A stretch of DNA of 64,000 bases from Prochlorococcus sp. AG-436-C14 (GTDB lineage Bacteria > Cyanobacteriota > Cyanobacteriia > PCC-6307 > Cyanobiaceae): positions 186,001-250,000 of the forward strand of contig QCPD01000001.1 of assembly GCA_003209755.1 (NCBI GenBank), in the 5' to 3' direction. Below are positions 36,557-45,283 of this stretch, in pieces. Numbering within the stretch: the stretch's first letter is position 1; the number at the start of each line of letters is the position of its first letter. The position numbers and the translations under genes were made by a program. A model generated the notes under the pieces. That model did not search any database, had not been told where the DNA came from, and was given only the letters and a program-made list of their open reading frames with translations.

Positions 36557-36859
36557 ATGTACTTAAGCCCTCAAGAAAAAGACAAATTACTTGTAGTCAC
36601 AGCTGCTCTTTTGGCAGAGAGAAGATTAAATAGAGGTTTGAAATTAAATCATCCCGAAGCAGTTGCTTGGCTTAGCTTTCAAGTACTTGAAGGAGCTAGA
36701 GATGGAAAGAGTGTCTCAACCTTAATGAACGAGGGAACCACTTGGTTAACAAAAGAACAAGTTATGGAAGGTGTACCCGAACTAATTCATGAAGTTCAAA
36801 TAGAAGCTGTTTTCCCAGATGGAACAAAGCTGGTAACACTTCACAATCCAATTAGTTAA
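36557..36859 (+). CDS. ureA: Urease gamma subunit
   Basis: Smallest structural subunit of nickel urease, 100 residues starting [31 protein letters not shown], the standard UreA opening. The following [22 protein letters not shown] block and [13 protein letters not shown] end complete the family profile. The ATG start is preceded by AT-rich sequence. It is 8 bp before ureB. Confidence 0.97.
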   Translation: MYLSPQEKDKLLVVTAALLAERRLNRGLKLNHPEAVAWLSFQVLEGARDGKSVSTLMNEGTTWLTKEQVMEGVPELIHEVQIEAVFPDGTKLVTLHNPIS

Positions 36860-36867
36860 CTACAGTT

Positions 36868-37185
36868 ATGTCTTATTTAATTCCTGGAGAAGTTATTCCC
36901 GAAGATGGTTTTATTGAACTCAACAAAGGAAGAGAAATCACAACTCTCAAAGTCGCTAACACTTCTGATCGACCAATACAAATTGGCTCTCATTATCATT
37001 TCTATGAGTCAAATAAAGGTCTAGAATTTGATCGTCAAAAATCTCTCGGCAAAAGATTAGACATCCCAGCTGGTACTGCTATCAGATTTGAGCCAGGTGA
37101 CAAAAGAGACGTTAATCTTGTTCCTTATGCAGGAGATCGTAATATTTTTGGGTTTAACGCACTTATAAACGATTCACTTCACTAA
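36868..37185 (+). CDS. ureB: Urease beta subunit
   Basis: Beta subunit of urease, 105 residues. The opening [20 protein letters not shown] and the blocks [27 protein letters not shown] and [25 protein letters not shown] are characteristic. It overlaps no gene: 8 bp after ureA and 4 bp before ureC. Separate ureA and ureB genes are the usual bacterial arrangement. Confidence 0.97.
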   Translation: MSYLIPGEVIPEDGFIELNKGREITTLKVANTSDRPIQIGSHYHFYESNKGLEFDRQKSLGKRLDIPAGTAIRFEPGDKRDVNLVPYAGDRNIFGFNALINDSLH

Positions 37186-37189
37186 TAAA

Positions 37190-38899
37190 ATGCCTTTCAA
37201 AATTTCTCGCCAAGCATATGCAGAGACCTATGGTCCGACGAAAGGGGATCGTATTAGACTTGCAGATACAGACTTAATACTCGAAGTCGAACAGGATCAT
37301 ACTCACTATGGAGACGAAGTTAAATTTGGTGGAGGTAAAGTTATTCGTGATGGGATGGGACAATCACAACAAAATAGAGACAATGGAGTGGTAGATACAG
37401 TTATCACAAATGCACTGATTTTGGATTGGTGGGGAATTGTTAAAGCAGATATTGGCATTAAAGACGGAAAAATTTCAGGTATCGGAAAAGCTGGCAATCC
37501 TGATACTCAAGAAGGGGTCAACATTATTGTAGGAGCCAGTACAGAAGCAATTGCAGGTGAAGGAAACATTATTACTGCAGGAGCTATTGATAGTCATATT
37601 CATTTTATCTGTCCACAACAAATTGAAACTGCTTTAGCTAGTGGGGTAACCACAATGCTCGGAGGAGGAACAGGCCCAGCGACAGGTACTAATGCAACAA
37701 CATGTACGCCAGGAGCATTTCACATCTCAAGAATGCTGCAATCAGCAGAGGGATTTCCTGTTAATCTGGGATTCTTTGGGAAAGGCAATGCAACTAACAA
37801 AGCAGCATTAGAAGAGCAAGTAAGAGCAGGTGCTTGTGGATTAAAACTTCATGAAGACTGGGGAACCACACCAGCCTGTATTGATTCTTGCCTAAGTGTT
37901 GCAGATAAACTAGACGTACAAGTTTGTATTCATACAGATACCCTAAACGAAGCTGGTTTTGTTGAAGATACAATTAGAGCAATAAAAGGAAGAACAATTC
38001 ATACTTTTCATACTGAAGGAGCTGGGGGTGGTCATGCTCCTGACATTATAAAAATTTGTGGGGAATCTAATGTGATCCCCAGCAGTACAAATCCCACCAG
38101 ACCTTTCACTCTAAATACTCTTGAAGAACATTTAGACATGTTGATGGTTTGTCATCACTTGGATCCCAAGATTCCTGAGGATGTTGCCTTTGCCGAGTCA
38201 AGAATACGTCGTGAAACAATTGCTGCTGAGGACATACTCCACGATTTAGGAGCCTTTTCTATTATTGCTAGTGACTCCCAGGCTATGGGAAGAGTTGGAG
38301 AAGTTATTAGTCGAACTTTTCAAACTGCTCATAAAATGAAAGTCCAAAGAGGAGCCTTGCCAGAGGATAGTAAAAGGAATGATAATCATCGCCTGAAAAG
38401 ATACATCTCAAAGGTAACTATTAATCCAGCTATAGCTCATGGAATCAGTAGTCATGTTGGGTCAATTGAAGTTGGGAAACTGGCAGACTTAGTACTTTGG
38501 AAACCAGGTTTTTTTGGAATCAAACCTGACTTAGTAATCAAAGGTGGATCTATCGCATGGGCTCAAATGGGAGATGCAAATGCCTCAATTCCTACTCCAC
38601 AACCAGTACATGGTCGCCCGATGTTTGCTTCTTTTGGGAAGGCGATGAATCCTACATGCCTTACTTTCTTAAGTCAGATAGCAATAGAAGATGGCATACC
38701 AGAACAACTCAAATTGGAACGTTCTTATGCTGCAGTTAAAGATACAAGAAAGATCTCTAAACAATCAATGAAACTCAATGATACAAGGCCGAAAATAGAA
38801 GTCGACCCTCAAACATATGAAGTTTTTGCTAACGGAGTGCTTTTAACTTGTGAACCAGCTGAATCTCTACCACTCGCACAAAGATATCTATTACTTTGA
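37190..38899 (+). CDS. ureC: Urease alpha subunit
   Basis: Catalytic subunit hydrolysing urea to ammonia and carbamate at a binickel site; 569 residues. Ligands visible: His pair in DSHIHFICP, the carbamylated Lys in [12 protein letters not shown], His in [12 protein letters not shown] and [15 protein letters not shown], the flap loop [22 protein letters not shown], and the Asp of [14 protein letters not shown]. The first residues [24 protein letters not shown] are standard. It ends the ureDABC operon; nothing suggests damage. Confidence 0.97.
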   Translation: MPFKISRQAYAETYGPTKGDRIRLADTDLILEVEQDHTHYGDEVKFGGGKVIRDGMGQSQQNRDNGVVDTVITNALILDWWGIVKADIGIKDGKISGIGKAGNPDTQEGVNIIVGASTEAIAGEGNIITAGAIDSHIHFICPQQIETALASGVTTMLGGGTGPATGTNATTCTPGAFHISRMLQSAEGFPVNLGFFGKGNATNKAALEEQVRAGACGLKLHEDWGTTPACIDSCLSVADKLDVQVCIHTDTLNEAGFVEDTIRAIKGRTIHTFHTEGAGGGHAPDIIKICGESNVIPSSTNPTRPFTLNTLEEHLDMLMVCHHLDPKIPEDVAFAESRIRRETIAAEDILHDLGAFSIIASDSQAMGRVGEVISRTFQTAHKMKVQRGALPEDSKRNDNHRLKRYISKVTINPAIAHGISSHVGSIEVGKLADLVLWKPGFFGIKPDLVIKGGSIAWAQMGDANASIPTPQPVHGRPMFASFGKAMNPTCLTFLSQIAIEDGIPEQLKLERSYAAVKDTRKISKQSMKLNDTRPKIEVDPQTYEVFANGVLLTCEPAESLPLAQRYLLL

Positions 38900-38919
38900 A
38901 GAATTAAATCTTAAAGGAC

Positions 38920-39147
38920 CTACGCTGCAACTGGATCTTCTGCCATAGAAGTAGATACTCTGAATCGTTGCTCTAAATTTGGGCCATAAGACTCTATACC
39001 CCAAATTTCTAGCTGAGACCCTTCAGGTGCCATGGATGAAAAAACTTCTTGAGGGAAAATAGCTCTTTCTAAAAAAAATCTATCAGGTCCTATACATTTC
39101 AATATGACCATGCTTTTGGTGATGTTTTTGTAAGAGAAATCGACCAT
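38920..39147 (-). CDS. DUF1830-type small protein
   Basis: 75 residues from the ATG 39145-39147 (MVDFSYKNITKSMVILKCIG); an upstream in-frame extension into Phe/Ile-rich sequence is unlikely to be translated. The pattern of an N-terminal Y-x-N-x-T, then FLERAIFPQEVFSSMAPEGSQLEIW, fits DUF1830, a family of small cyanobacterial proteins of unknown function. It is convergent with ureC, 20 bp apart, and unrelated to urease by sequence. Confidence 0.6.
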   Translation of the reverse strand: MVDFSYKNITKSMVILKCIGPDRFFLERAIFPQEVFSSMAPEGSQLEIWGIESYGPNLEQRFRVSTSMAEDPVAA

Positions 39148-39302
39148 TAAAGTACAATTATTTGTTGAAATTAAAACAAATAAACAAAAAAATATTTGTA
39201 CCTTTTTATACAAAAGGCAAATATAAAATTTAAAAAAATATAAAAGAGTTTAAAGCGAACAGCTTCTTAAAGGGGGCTTAGTTAAAAAACAAAAAAACAT
39301 CC

Positions 39303-39482
39303 ATGATCTCTACTGCAACAAGAATTCGAATTAAAAATATACTTAATCGAATAGAAAATAATCAATCAGTTACTTTAGAAGAGAGGATTTTTCTTCATAA
39401 ACTATCCAGCATCTCTGTTGTAGTATCAAAATGGGTTACTTCTTCTTTAGGCCCTGAAGCCAGCTCAATAGATAATGATTAA
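39303..39482 (+). CDS. Small hypothetical protein (59 aa)
   Basis: ATG frame of 59 codons: MISTATRIRIKNILNRIENN, QSVTLEERIFLHKLSSISVV, VSKWVTSSLGPEASSIDND. Likely two helices, the first basic, the second amphipathic. A charged, ordered-looking sequence with an acidic tail suggests a real gene, but no family is recognised. The 269-bp gap after it, before the porin, is AT-rich and probably just the porin promoter and leader. Confidence 0.55.
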   Translation: MISTATRIRIKNILNRIENNQSVTLEERIFLHKLSSISVVVSKWVTSSLGPEASSIDND

Positions 39483-39751
39483 GATTAAATCCAAGTAACT
39501 TAATTCTTTAATCGAATCTAGTATTAGACAACTCAGGGTTAAATTACTTAATAGATAATTATTTTTGGTCCTACCGAAATTAATTAATAAATTATTCAAC
39601 AATAATAATCCATATAGTTGTTTTATAAATCAACGAAAAGCTATAAATGTATTAGCCAATACTTAATGATCTCTAATAATGTATTATTAAATACTTCTAA
39701 TTAATTAGTTAATTTAGAAAATAAATTGTTCATAATTTGTGTGAGGACACA

Positions 39752-40762
39752 ATGAAGCTTTTTCAGCGCTTGCTGGTAGCTCCTGCTGCATTGGGCCTAA
39801 TGGCTCCAGTTGCAGTTAATGCAGATACTGCATTTTCATCAACCACAACTCTTTCTGGTGGTGCATTCTTTACTGTTGGTTCCGTTTCGGATGGTGGAAC
39901 ATCTGACACAGAAGAAGAGCTTTATATGCAGTATGCATATGGACTTGATGTAACTTCTAGCTTCACTGGTGAAGACATGCTTTATATGGGCATGGAAACT
40001 GGTAATGCTAGTGGTCCACTCTCAAGTATGGATAGCGCAACCAGTGGAACCGGTGCTATTACATTGCACTCTCTATTTTACGCTTTCCCTGTTGGCGATC
40101 TAGAAGTAACTGCTGGTCCTTTGCTTGATCAGGATGACGTTGTTTCGGCAACAACTTCTGCTTACTCAGATGCTTTCAGACTAGGCAGCATGCCTTACTC
40201 TTTAGCTGGTAACGAAACTGGTCCTGGAATTGCTGTTGCTTATTCTGGAGACAACGGTTTTGTTGCTTCTGCTAGCTTCGTTTCTACAGGTGGTACTGAT
40301 TCAACAGTAGGAATCGGTGCCGATGATGGTGATGATGTTGCAACTTTCACACTTGGCTATAACGGCGACGGATTTGGTGGCGGTCTTGTACTAGCTACTA
40401 ACGACGGTGATGCTGGGACAGCTGGATATGACACACTTGGTGGTGGTATCTACTACACTCCTGAGTCATTCGATGCAACAATCAGTATCGCTTATGACAC
40501 AATTGATCCTGAAACTGGTGCTGATGCTAGTGACTTGTTCGTTGGCATTGACTACGAAGTTGGTCCAGGAACATTAAGTGCTGCTTACAATTCAACTGAT
40601 GTTGATGGCAATAGTGCTTTAGATTCAACAGGATTTGAAGTTTCTTACACTTACGCATTAAACGACAGCGTTACAATCACTCCTGGATTCTTCACTGTAG
40701 AAGATACAAGTACTGGTGATGACGACTCTGGTGTTGTTGTTGAAACTGCATTTAGCTTCTAA
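39752..40762 (+). CDS. Outer-membrane porin-like protein
   Basis: 336 residues from the ATG 39752 (MKLFQRLLVAPAALGLMAPVAVNA signal peptide). The mature part alternates beta strands rich in Gly/Thr/Asp (for example AFFTVGSVSDGG, YGLDVTSSFTGEDMLYMGME, LEVTAGPLLDQDD) and ends with SVTITPGFF and VVVETAFSF, giving the terminal Phe needed for barrel insertion. It is acidic, with no SLH domain, and is a paralog of the His-rich porin at 15082 but without His clusters. Codon use (many GGT, GCT, TCT) suggests high expression. A very long terminator hairpin follows. Confidence 0.85.
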   Translation: MKLFQRLLVAPAALGLMAPVAVNADTAFSSTTTLSGGAFFTVGSVSDGGTSDTEEELYMQYAYGLDVTSSFTGEDMLYMGMETGNASGPLSSMDSATSGTGAITLHSLFYAFPVGDLEVTAGPLLDQDDVVSATTSAYSDAFRLGSMPYSLAGNETGPGIAVAYSGDNGFVASASFVSTGGTDSTVGIGADDGDDVATFTLGYNGDGFGGGLVLATNDGDAGTAGYDTLGGGIYYTPESFDATISIAYDTIDPETGADASDLFVGIDYEVGPGTLSAAYNSTDVDGNSALDSTGFEVSYTYALNDSVTITPGFFTVEDTSTGDDDSGVVVETAFSF

Positions 40763-40776
40763 TTCATTAGCAAACT

Positions 40777-40844
40777 AAATTCCCCAGTTAAAAAAAAAAG
40801 CTCTTGTCCAATGGACAAGAGCTTTTTTTTTAACTGGGGAATTT
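40777..40844. terminator. Very long bidirectional terminator hairpin after the porin gene
   Basis: Outer arms AAATTCCCCAGTT (40777-40789) and AACTGGGGAATTT (40832-40844), then A10 (40790-40799) opposite T9 (40823-40831), then inner arms GCTCTTGTCC (40800-40809) and GGACAAGAGC (40813-40822) around an AAT loop. All arms pair exactly, about 32 bp with only one unpaired A. The inner hairpin plus the T tract is a rho-independent terminator in both directions, serving the porin and the 45-aa gene on the opposite strand. Confidence 0.9.
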
Positions 40845-40895
40845 AATAAATAAAACAAATTAATTTGATAGTGTGAAAACAAAAAAATAAATTTT

Positions 40896-41033
40896 TTATT
40901 CAATAAATTTATTTTTTTGTTTCTGAAATACTTGAGATGTAATTAATGCTTCATAAGGATCAAGTTTTCCTAATCTAACTACATCTTCATAAGGATCAGG
41001 ATTACATTTTTCATTTCTTTTAGTTTTTTTCAT
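40896..41033 (-). CDS. Small hypothetical protein (45 aa) with DPYE motifs
   Basis: MKKTKRNEKCNPDPYEDVVR, LGKLDPYEALITSQVFQKQK, NKFIE. The basic start and two DPYE segments (positions 13-16 and 25-28, from near-identical DNA) suggest a small binding motif duplicated within the gene. No transmembrane helix or known family. It runs towards the long hairpin, convergent with the porin. Confidence 0.5.
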   Translation of the reverse strand: MKKTKRNEKCNPDPYEDVVRLGKLDPYEALITSQVFQKQKNKFIE

Positions 41034-41132
41034 TTAATTTCGAAAGGTATAAAATTGATCAAAATTTTCACTTCATGCATCTATATCAGCCTTCAAACCC
41101 CTATAAAGACTACCTTTAAACCATCTCAATTG

Positions 41133-41339
41133 ATGAGTAATACGATGTCCGTTAGGATACAAGTAATTAAGATGATCAATGTTCTCACTTGTAATGATAT
41201 TCTCATTTTTATTAATAACATCTTGAATAGTATTATTTTGATTGAATCCCATAAAAAAAATATAACTAAACTATTAAATACATCAAATTCCTCAACTGAT
41301 GTCCGTGATGAACAAAATGATGACTCCAAAAATAAATAA
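41133..41339 (+). CDS. Small hypothetical protein (68 aa)
   Basis: From ATG 41133: MSNTMSVRIQVIKMINVLTC, then NDILIFINNILNSIILIESH, KKNITKLLNTSNSSTDVRDE and QNDDSKNK. A hydrophobic, Ile/Leu/Asn-rich core and an acidic tail. The frame continues 26 codons upstream without a better start. Possible real gene, since a terminator-like hairpin follows at 41414, but an antisense frame overlaps it, so the call is tentative. Confidence 0.4.
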   Translation: MSNTMSVRIQVIKMINVLTCNDILIFINNILNSIILIESHKKNITKLLNTSNSSTDVRDEQNDDSKNK

Positions 41340-41413
41340 TTAAAAAAGATTAACTACGGAAAATTTGTTAGAAATGAATTTTTTTAATTCAAGTTAATTT
41401 TAAAATACAGAAA

Positions 41414-41440
41414 AAAATGCAGTCCAATGAACTGCATTTT
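41414..41440. terminator. Bidirectional terminator hairpin
   Basis: AAAATGCAGT (41414-41423) and ACTGCATTTT (41431-41440) pair exactly over 10 bp with a 7-base loop; A-rich sequence lies to the left and T's within the right arm, so it can terminate in both directions. It lies between the 68-aa gene and the membrane protein gene that ends at 41465. Confidence 0.75.
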
Positions 41441-41464
41441 CAAAAAATCAATTTTATTTAGAAA

Positions 41465-41737
41465 TTAAAAATATTTAAAAGGGAAAAATATTTTATCAGG
41501 GCCTGCAAGCATAACTGAAGCGGCAATAAGAGCAGTAACTACTTGTACACCAATAAATTGTTTTTGAAGGTACTGATAAGATCCTGATTCAGAAAGCTCA
41601 ACTGATGGTTCATTCTCAGGTAATCCATAATAATAAATCTGAGAGATCTGAAAAAAGATCACTAATCCAGCAATTGCAGCTAAAGGATTAAATCCACCAA
41701 ATGTGATTGTTGAAAAAGGGATTGTTGAGTAAAGCAT
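41465..41737 (-). CDS. Small membrane protein (90 aa)
   Basis: Two predicted transmembrane helices: about residues 17-37 (NPLAAIAGLVIFFQISQIYYYGL) and 64-82 (GVQVVTALIAASVMLAGPD), joined by an acidic loop (PENEPSVELSESGSYQ). The opening MLYSTIPFSTITFGGF and the GPDKIFFPFKYF end have no family I recognise. The pattern fits small thylakoid or inner-membrane proteins of cyanobacteria, but no partner is suggested by the neighbours. Confidence 0.6.
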   Translation of the reverse strand: MLYSTIPFSTITFGGFNPLAAIAGLVIFFQISQIYYYGLPENEPSVELSESGSYQYLQKQFIGVQVVTALIAASVMLAGPDKIFFPFKYF

Positions 41738-41902
41738 TAAAAAAGCATCGCTCTTAACTGCTAATCATTACAGCATCAATTTGAGAAAATGCTTTAATCG
41801 CTAATAGACTGAAATCAAAAGTTAATTATAATCCTCAAAATTAAACAAAATAGATCCTGACACTTTAGAAAGTGCACTAATGAAAAAATATCCATATCTA
41901 GA

Positions 41903-42151
41903 TTAATTGTTTTTTGGTCTAGCTTTTGTAACCCTGATCGCTCTCCCCATCCATTCAACATCTTGAAGATCATCGATTGCTTTTTGTTCTTGAGCGTCAT
42001 CGCCCATATCAACGAATGCGAAACCTCTTTTCCTTCCAGTTTCTCTTTCTAGTGGCAGCTTGCAGTTAGTAACTTCACCATAACTACTAAACACACCAAC
42101 AATATCTTCAACCTCAGCATCAAACGAGAGATTCCCGATGTAAATAGTCAT
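41903..42151 (-). CDS. RNA-binding protein with one RRM domain
   Basis: 82-residue single RRM protein of the cyanobacterial Rbp type. RNP2 is IYIGNLSFDA (3-12) and RNP1 is KRGFAFVDM (about 42-50); the end is short and basic (RVTKARPKNN) with no Gly-rich tail. Such proteins bind mRNA and in cyanobacteria are involved in cold response or mRNA localisation. A leader hairpin (CGGACC 42160-42165 with GGTCCG 42183-42188) lies just upstream. Divergent from rpsU, a pairing repeatedly seen with Rbp genes in cyanobacteria. Confidence 0.9.
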   Translation of the reverse strand: MTIYIGNLSFDAEVEDIVGVFSSYGEVTNCKLPLERETGRKRGFAFVDMGDDAQEQKAIDDLQDVEWMGRAIRVTKARPKNN

Positions 42152-42348
42152 TGGATAACGGACCTATGAAGTAATAATGAATGGTCCGAAAAGGGGAAAA
42201 CCTCAATGATTTGACTAATAATCAAAACTTGAAGAAAGCTATTTGGATAATTCAAGAAATATTCTAGATCTTTTTCCTCAAAAAAGGTCAAAACAAAAAT
42301 TTGCTTTATCGTCCTGTAAAATTATCTAAATAGCATTTTTTTATCTTT

Positions 42349-42525
42349 TTGACTCAAGTAACTGTTGGAGAAAACGAAGGCATTGAATCAGCACTTCGTC
42401 GTTTTAAACGTCAGGTTTCCAAAGCTGGCATCTTTGGGGAGCTAAAGCGCCTGCGTCATCATGAAACTCCTGTTGAAAAATATAAGCGTAAATTGCAACA
42501 AAGACGCAGAAGCAGAAGAAGATAA
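42349..42525 (+). CDS. rpsU: 30S ribosomal protein S21
   Basis: 58 residues from a TTG start: [20 protein letters not shown], then [20 protein letters not shown] and [18 protein letters not shown]. The V-x-V-x-x-N-E segment and the basic C-terminus define S21. S21 contacts 16S rRNA and the mRNA near the anti-Shine-Dalgarno region. The gene is too short for ordinary length limits. The rbp gene diverges from it. Confidence 0.93.
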   Translation: MTQVTVGENEGIESALRRFKRQVSKAGIFGELKRLRHHETPVEKYKRKLQQRRRSRRR

Positions 42526-42584
42526 ACAAAATCAATAACGTGATTTCAAAACTAATTTTCAAGATTCTTAGTTAGCTGGATCAA

Positions 42585-42809
42585 ATGGATAGAGAAAACT
42601 GTTGGGTTTGGTTTAAAGGTTCATTTAAAGAAGGAGGATATTGGAAGTCAGGTTTTACTTACAAAAAAGATGAGAATCCTGGTGTTCTTATTCAGAATCC
42701 TGGATATGTACAATGTCGAGTACCTGATTGGAGAATAAGCACCACAGAGCCTTTAGATAAATACAAAGGGCCAATAATACCAGAAAACTCTGTTTGGAAA
42801 ATTTTATAA
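42585..42809 (+). CDS. Small hypothetical protein (74 aa)
   Basis: MDRENCWVWFKGSFKEGGYWKSGFTYKKDENPG at the front, then YVQCRVPDWRISTTEPLDKYKGP. Soluble, rich in aromatics (seven Trp or more across the protein) and Gly, possibly a small beta barrel. It starts 59 bp after rpsU, so it may be on the same transcript. No family recognised with certainty. Confidence 0.6.
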   Translation: MDRENCWVWFKGSFKEGGYWKSGFTYKKDENPGVLIQNPGYVQCRVPDWRISTTEPLDKYKGPIIPENSVWKIL

Positions 42810-42870
42810 AGTTAAAAAGCTTTGGAGAATATTTGATGAATAATTTTTTTGAGTTTTTTTTAGCACATCT

Positions 42871-43383
42871 CTAATTAGCATTAACAAGAGGAGTTAAATA
42901 CTTAACCACAGCTGGAGTGATTAATAAAACCGCAATCAATCTAAACGCGTGAATTGCTGCTACTGCAGCTCCGACTCCAAGCTCTGCTCCAACCAGGCTC
43001 ATACCAAGAGTTCCTCCTGGCGCAGATCCTAACAGGGCTATTAATGGATCAATTCCAAATAAACGTGCTACTAGGAACCCAACGGCTAGGCCAGTAAGAA
43101 TCAAAGTAATAGTAATTAAGATCGCTGGCTTCCAAAGAGTTTGCAACTCTGCAAGCGTGTCCTTATTAATACCAGTACCTATGACTGTCCCTACACCTAT
43201 TCCAAGCAAAGTTTTGGTACCCATAGGCCATTGGGCAGGTTCAAATTGACCACTTATGCTTAAGCATCCTGCTGCCAAAATCGAGCCAAGAAGAGGAGCT
43301 GCAGGAATACCACTTAGAAGCATCAAACTTCCTAGAGCAGCTCCACTGAGAATGTATATGATCAAATTCATTGTAGGATTCAT
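42871..43383 (-). CDS. AbrB-family membrane protein, single repeat unit
   Basis: 170 residues with about five hydrophobic helices. The segments GAALGSLMLLSGIPAAPLLGSILAAG, GIGVGTVIGTGI and LGSAPGGTLGMSLVGAELGVGAAVAAIHAFRLI match the AbrB/AmoA-like family (membrane regulators, distinct from the AbrB transcription factor). Typical members contain this unit twice in about 350 residues; here only one copy is present. It may work as a homodimer, or pair with another half gene elsewhere. Role unknown. Confidence 0.75.
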   Translation of the reverse strand: MNPTMNLIIYILSGAALGSLMLLSGIPAAPLLGSILAAGCLSISGQFEPAQWPMGTKTLLGIGVGTVIGTGINKDTLAELQTLWKPAILITITLILTGLAVGFLVARLFGIDPLIALLGSAPGGTLGMSLVGAELGVGAAVAAIHAFRLIAVLLITPAVVKYLTPLVNAN

Positions 43384-43648
43384 AATCCAAGCATTAAATC
43401 AATAGACTTAGTCTGATCTATTTTTTGTGTTTTAAACCAATTGGTCAATATCAATTCTAAAAGCCTCTAAAAAACTTTCTTTCAATTAATTTTTTAAATA
43501 ACTGCTTGCAAAAAGCATGAAAAAAGAGTTTTTAACTAGGTTTTGACTAGATTTGGAATGGAATTGTATTTTTTTACTTTTACTATTAATCTAATTTTCA
43601 ATCAAAAAGGTCAACAAATTGTTAGTGTTTATCTCTAAATGATTATTT

Positions 43649-45283
43649 TTGTTATCAATAGATGCTCTGATGAAAGCAAATTTGACTTCTGAATTAAAAC
43701 TTCTTGGACCTAAATCAGAGGTTAAGATCTTATATGTAAGACTGCCTTGTAATCCTATATTTCCAATTGGACCAATTTATTTGGCTGATCATGTTCATAA
43801 ATGCTTTCCAAAGATTCAACAATTAATTGTAGATTTAGCTTCATTACCCATTTTAGATGTCGAAAGAGTACTAACAAATACTATCAAAAGTTTTAAACCT
43901 TCTCTTTTAGTTTTTTCATGGAGAGATATACAAATTTATGCTCCTGTAGATGGTAGAGGAGGTAATCCATTACAAAATTCATTTGAAGTTTTTTATGCTC
44001 GCAATCCTCTCAAAAAAATCCGAGGTGCTTTAGGTGGTTTTCGATTATTAAAAAGTCATTATGGAGAAATATGGAGAAACCAAAGATTAATCAAAAAGGG
44101 ATTAAAAAGTGCAAAGAAATACAATTCAAATGCAAGAGTAATATTAGGTGGAGGTGCTGTTAGTGTTTTTTATAATCAACTAAAAAAATCACTACCTAAA
44201 GGTACTATTATATCACTAGGGGAAGGCGAACTATTAATAGAAAAATTATTAAGAGATGAATCCATTATGGATGAAAGATGTTTTGTAGTAGGTGAGACTC
44301 CAAGAGAAAAACTGATTCACGAGAAACCAAATAATATAATTAAAACTGCATGTGATTATGGCTATATACAATCTATCTGGCCTGAATTTAAATGGTATTT
44401 AGAAGGTGGCGACTTTTATATTGGAGTGCAAACCAAAAGAGGTTGCCCACATAACTGTTGTTATTGTATTTACACTGTTATAGAAGGTAAAAAAGTAAGA
44501 ATTAATCCAGTAAGTGAGGTGGTTAAAGAAATTAAACAACTTTACGAGCTTGGTGTTCGTGGCTTTTGGTTTACAGATGCTCAATTCATCCCCTCTAGAG
44601 GACATATTCAAAATGCCAAAGATATTCTTCAAACTATTTACGATGAAGGGTTACATGATATTCATTGGGCAGCATACATACGAGCTGACAACTTAGATGA
44701 AGAATTAGCTGAGTTAATGGTTCGAACAGGTATGAGTTATTTCGAAATTGGAATAACTTCTGGATCCCAAGAACTCGTTAGAAAAATGAGAATGGGATAC
44801 AACTTAAAAACAGTCCTGAAAAATTGCGAACTTCTAGCAAAAGCAGGTTTTAAAGCACAGGTTTCAGTAAATTACTCATTCAATGTTATAGATGAGCGTC
44901 CAGAGACAATAAGACAAACAGTTGCCTATCATAGAGAACTAGAGAAGATTTTTGGAGCGGATATTGTTGAGCCTTCTATATTCTTTATAGGTCTTCAACC
45001 TCACACGTTATTAGAAGAGTATGGACTGAAAAAAGGTTTATTAGAACCTGGATATAACCCTATGAGTTTAATGCCTTGGACTGCAAGAAAACTTCTCTGG
45101 AATCCAGAGCCTATGGGGAAGGAGTTTGGCAGGGTTTGCTTAGAAGCCTTTGATACAAACCCAAATGATTTCGGTAGGACAGTAATGGACTTATTAGAAA
45201 GAGATTATGGAGTTTCATCTTTAAACGAAGCATTAACTGTTGAGGCTAAAAATCGTCCAGTTCTTGCAAAAAGTCTTCGTTGA
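43649..45283 (+). CDS. Radical SAM enzyme, B12-binding-type N-terminal region
   Basis: 544 residues from a TTG (MLSIDALMKANL); an ATG at 43670 is an alternative start. Residues about 25-230 form an alpha/beta region of the size of a cobalamin-binding domain (VRLPCNPIFPIGPIYLADHV, LLVFSWRDIQIYAPVDG, ARVILGGGAVSVFY, SLGEGELLIEKLL), without a clear DxHxxG motif. The radical SAM core has C266-x3-C270-x2-C273 (RGCPHNCCYCIY), then GVRGFWFTDAQFIPSRGH and FEIGITSGSQELVRKMRMGY. Substrate is unknown; family relatives make or modify cofactors or pigments. Its 3' end overlaps the convergent CPBP gene by 79 bp. Confidence 0.8.
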   Translation: MLSIDALMKANLTSELKLLGPKSEVKILYVRLPCNPIFPIGPIYLADHVHKCFPKIQQLIVDLASLPILDVERVLTNTIKSFKPSLLVFSWRDIQIYAPVDGRGGNPLQNSFEVFYARNPLKKIRGALGGFRLLKSHYGEIWRNQRLIKKGLKSAKKYNSNARVILGGGAVSVFYNQLKKSLPKGTIISLGEGELLIEKLLRDESIMDERCFVVGETPREKLIHEKPNNIIKTACDYGYIQSIWPEFKWYLEGGDFYIGVQTKRGCPHNCCYCIYTVIEGKKVRINPVSEVVKEIKQLYELGVRGFWFTDAQFIPSRGHIQNAKDILQTIYDEGLHDIHWAAYIRADNLDEELAELMVRTGMSYFEIGITSGSQELVRKMRMGYNLKTVLKNCELLAKAGFKAQVSVNYSFNVIDERPETIRQTVAYHRELEKIFGADIVEPSIFFIGLQPHTLLEEYGLKKGLLEPGYNPMSLMPWTARKLLWNPEPMGKEFGRVCLEAFDTNPNDFGRTVMDLLERDYGVSSLNEALTVEAKNRPVLAKSLR

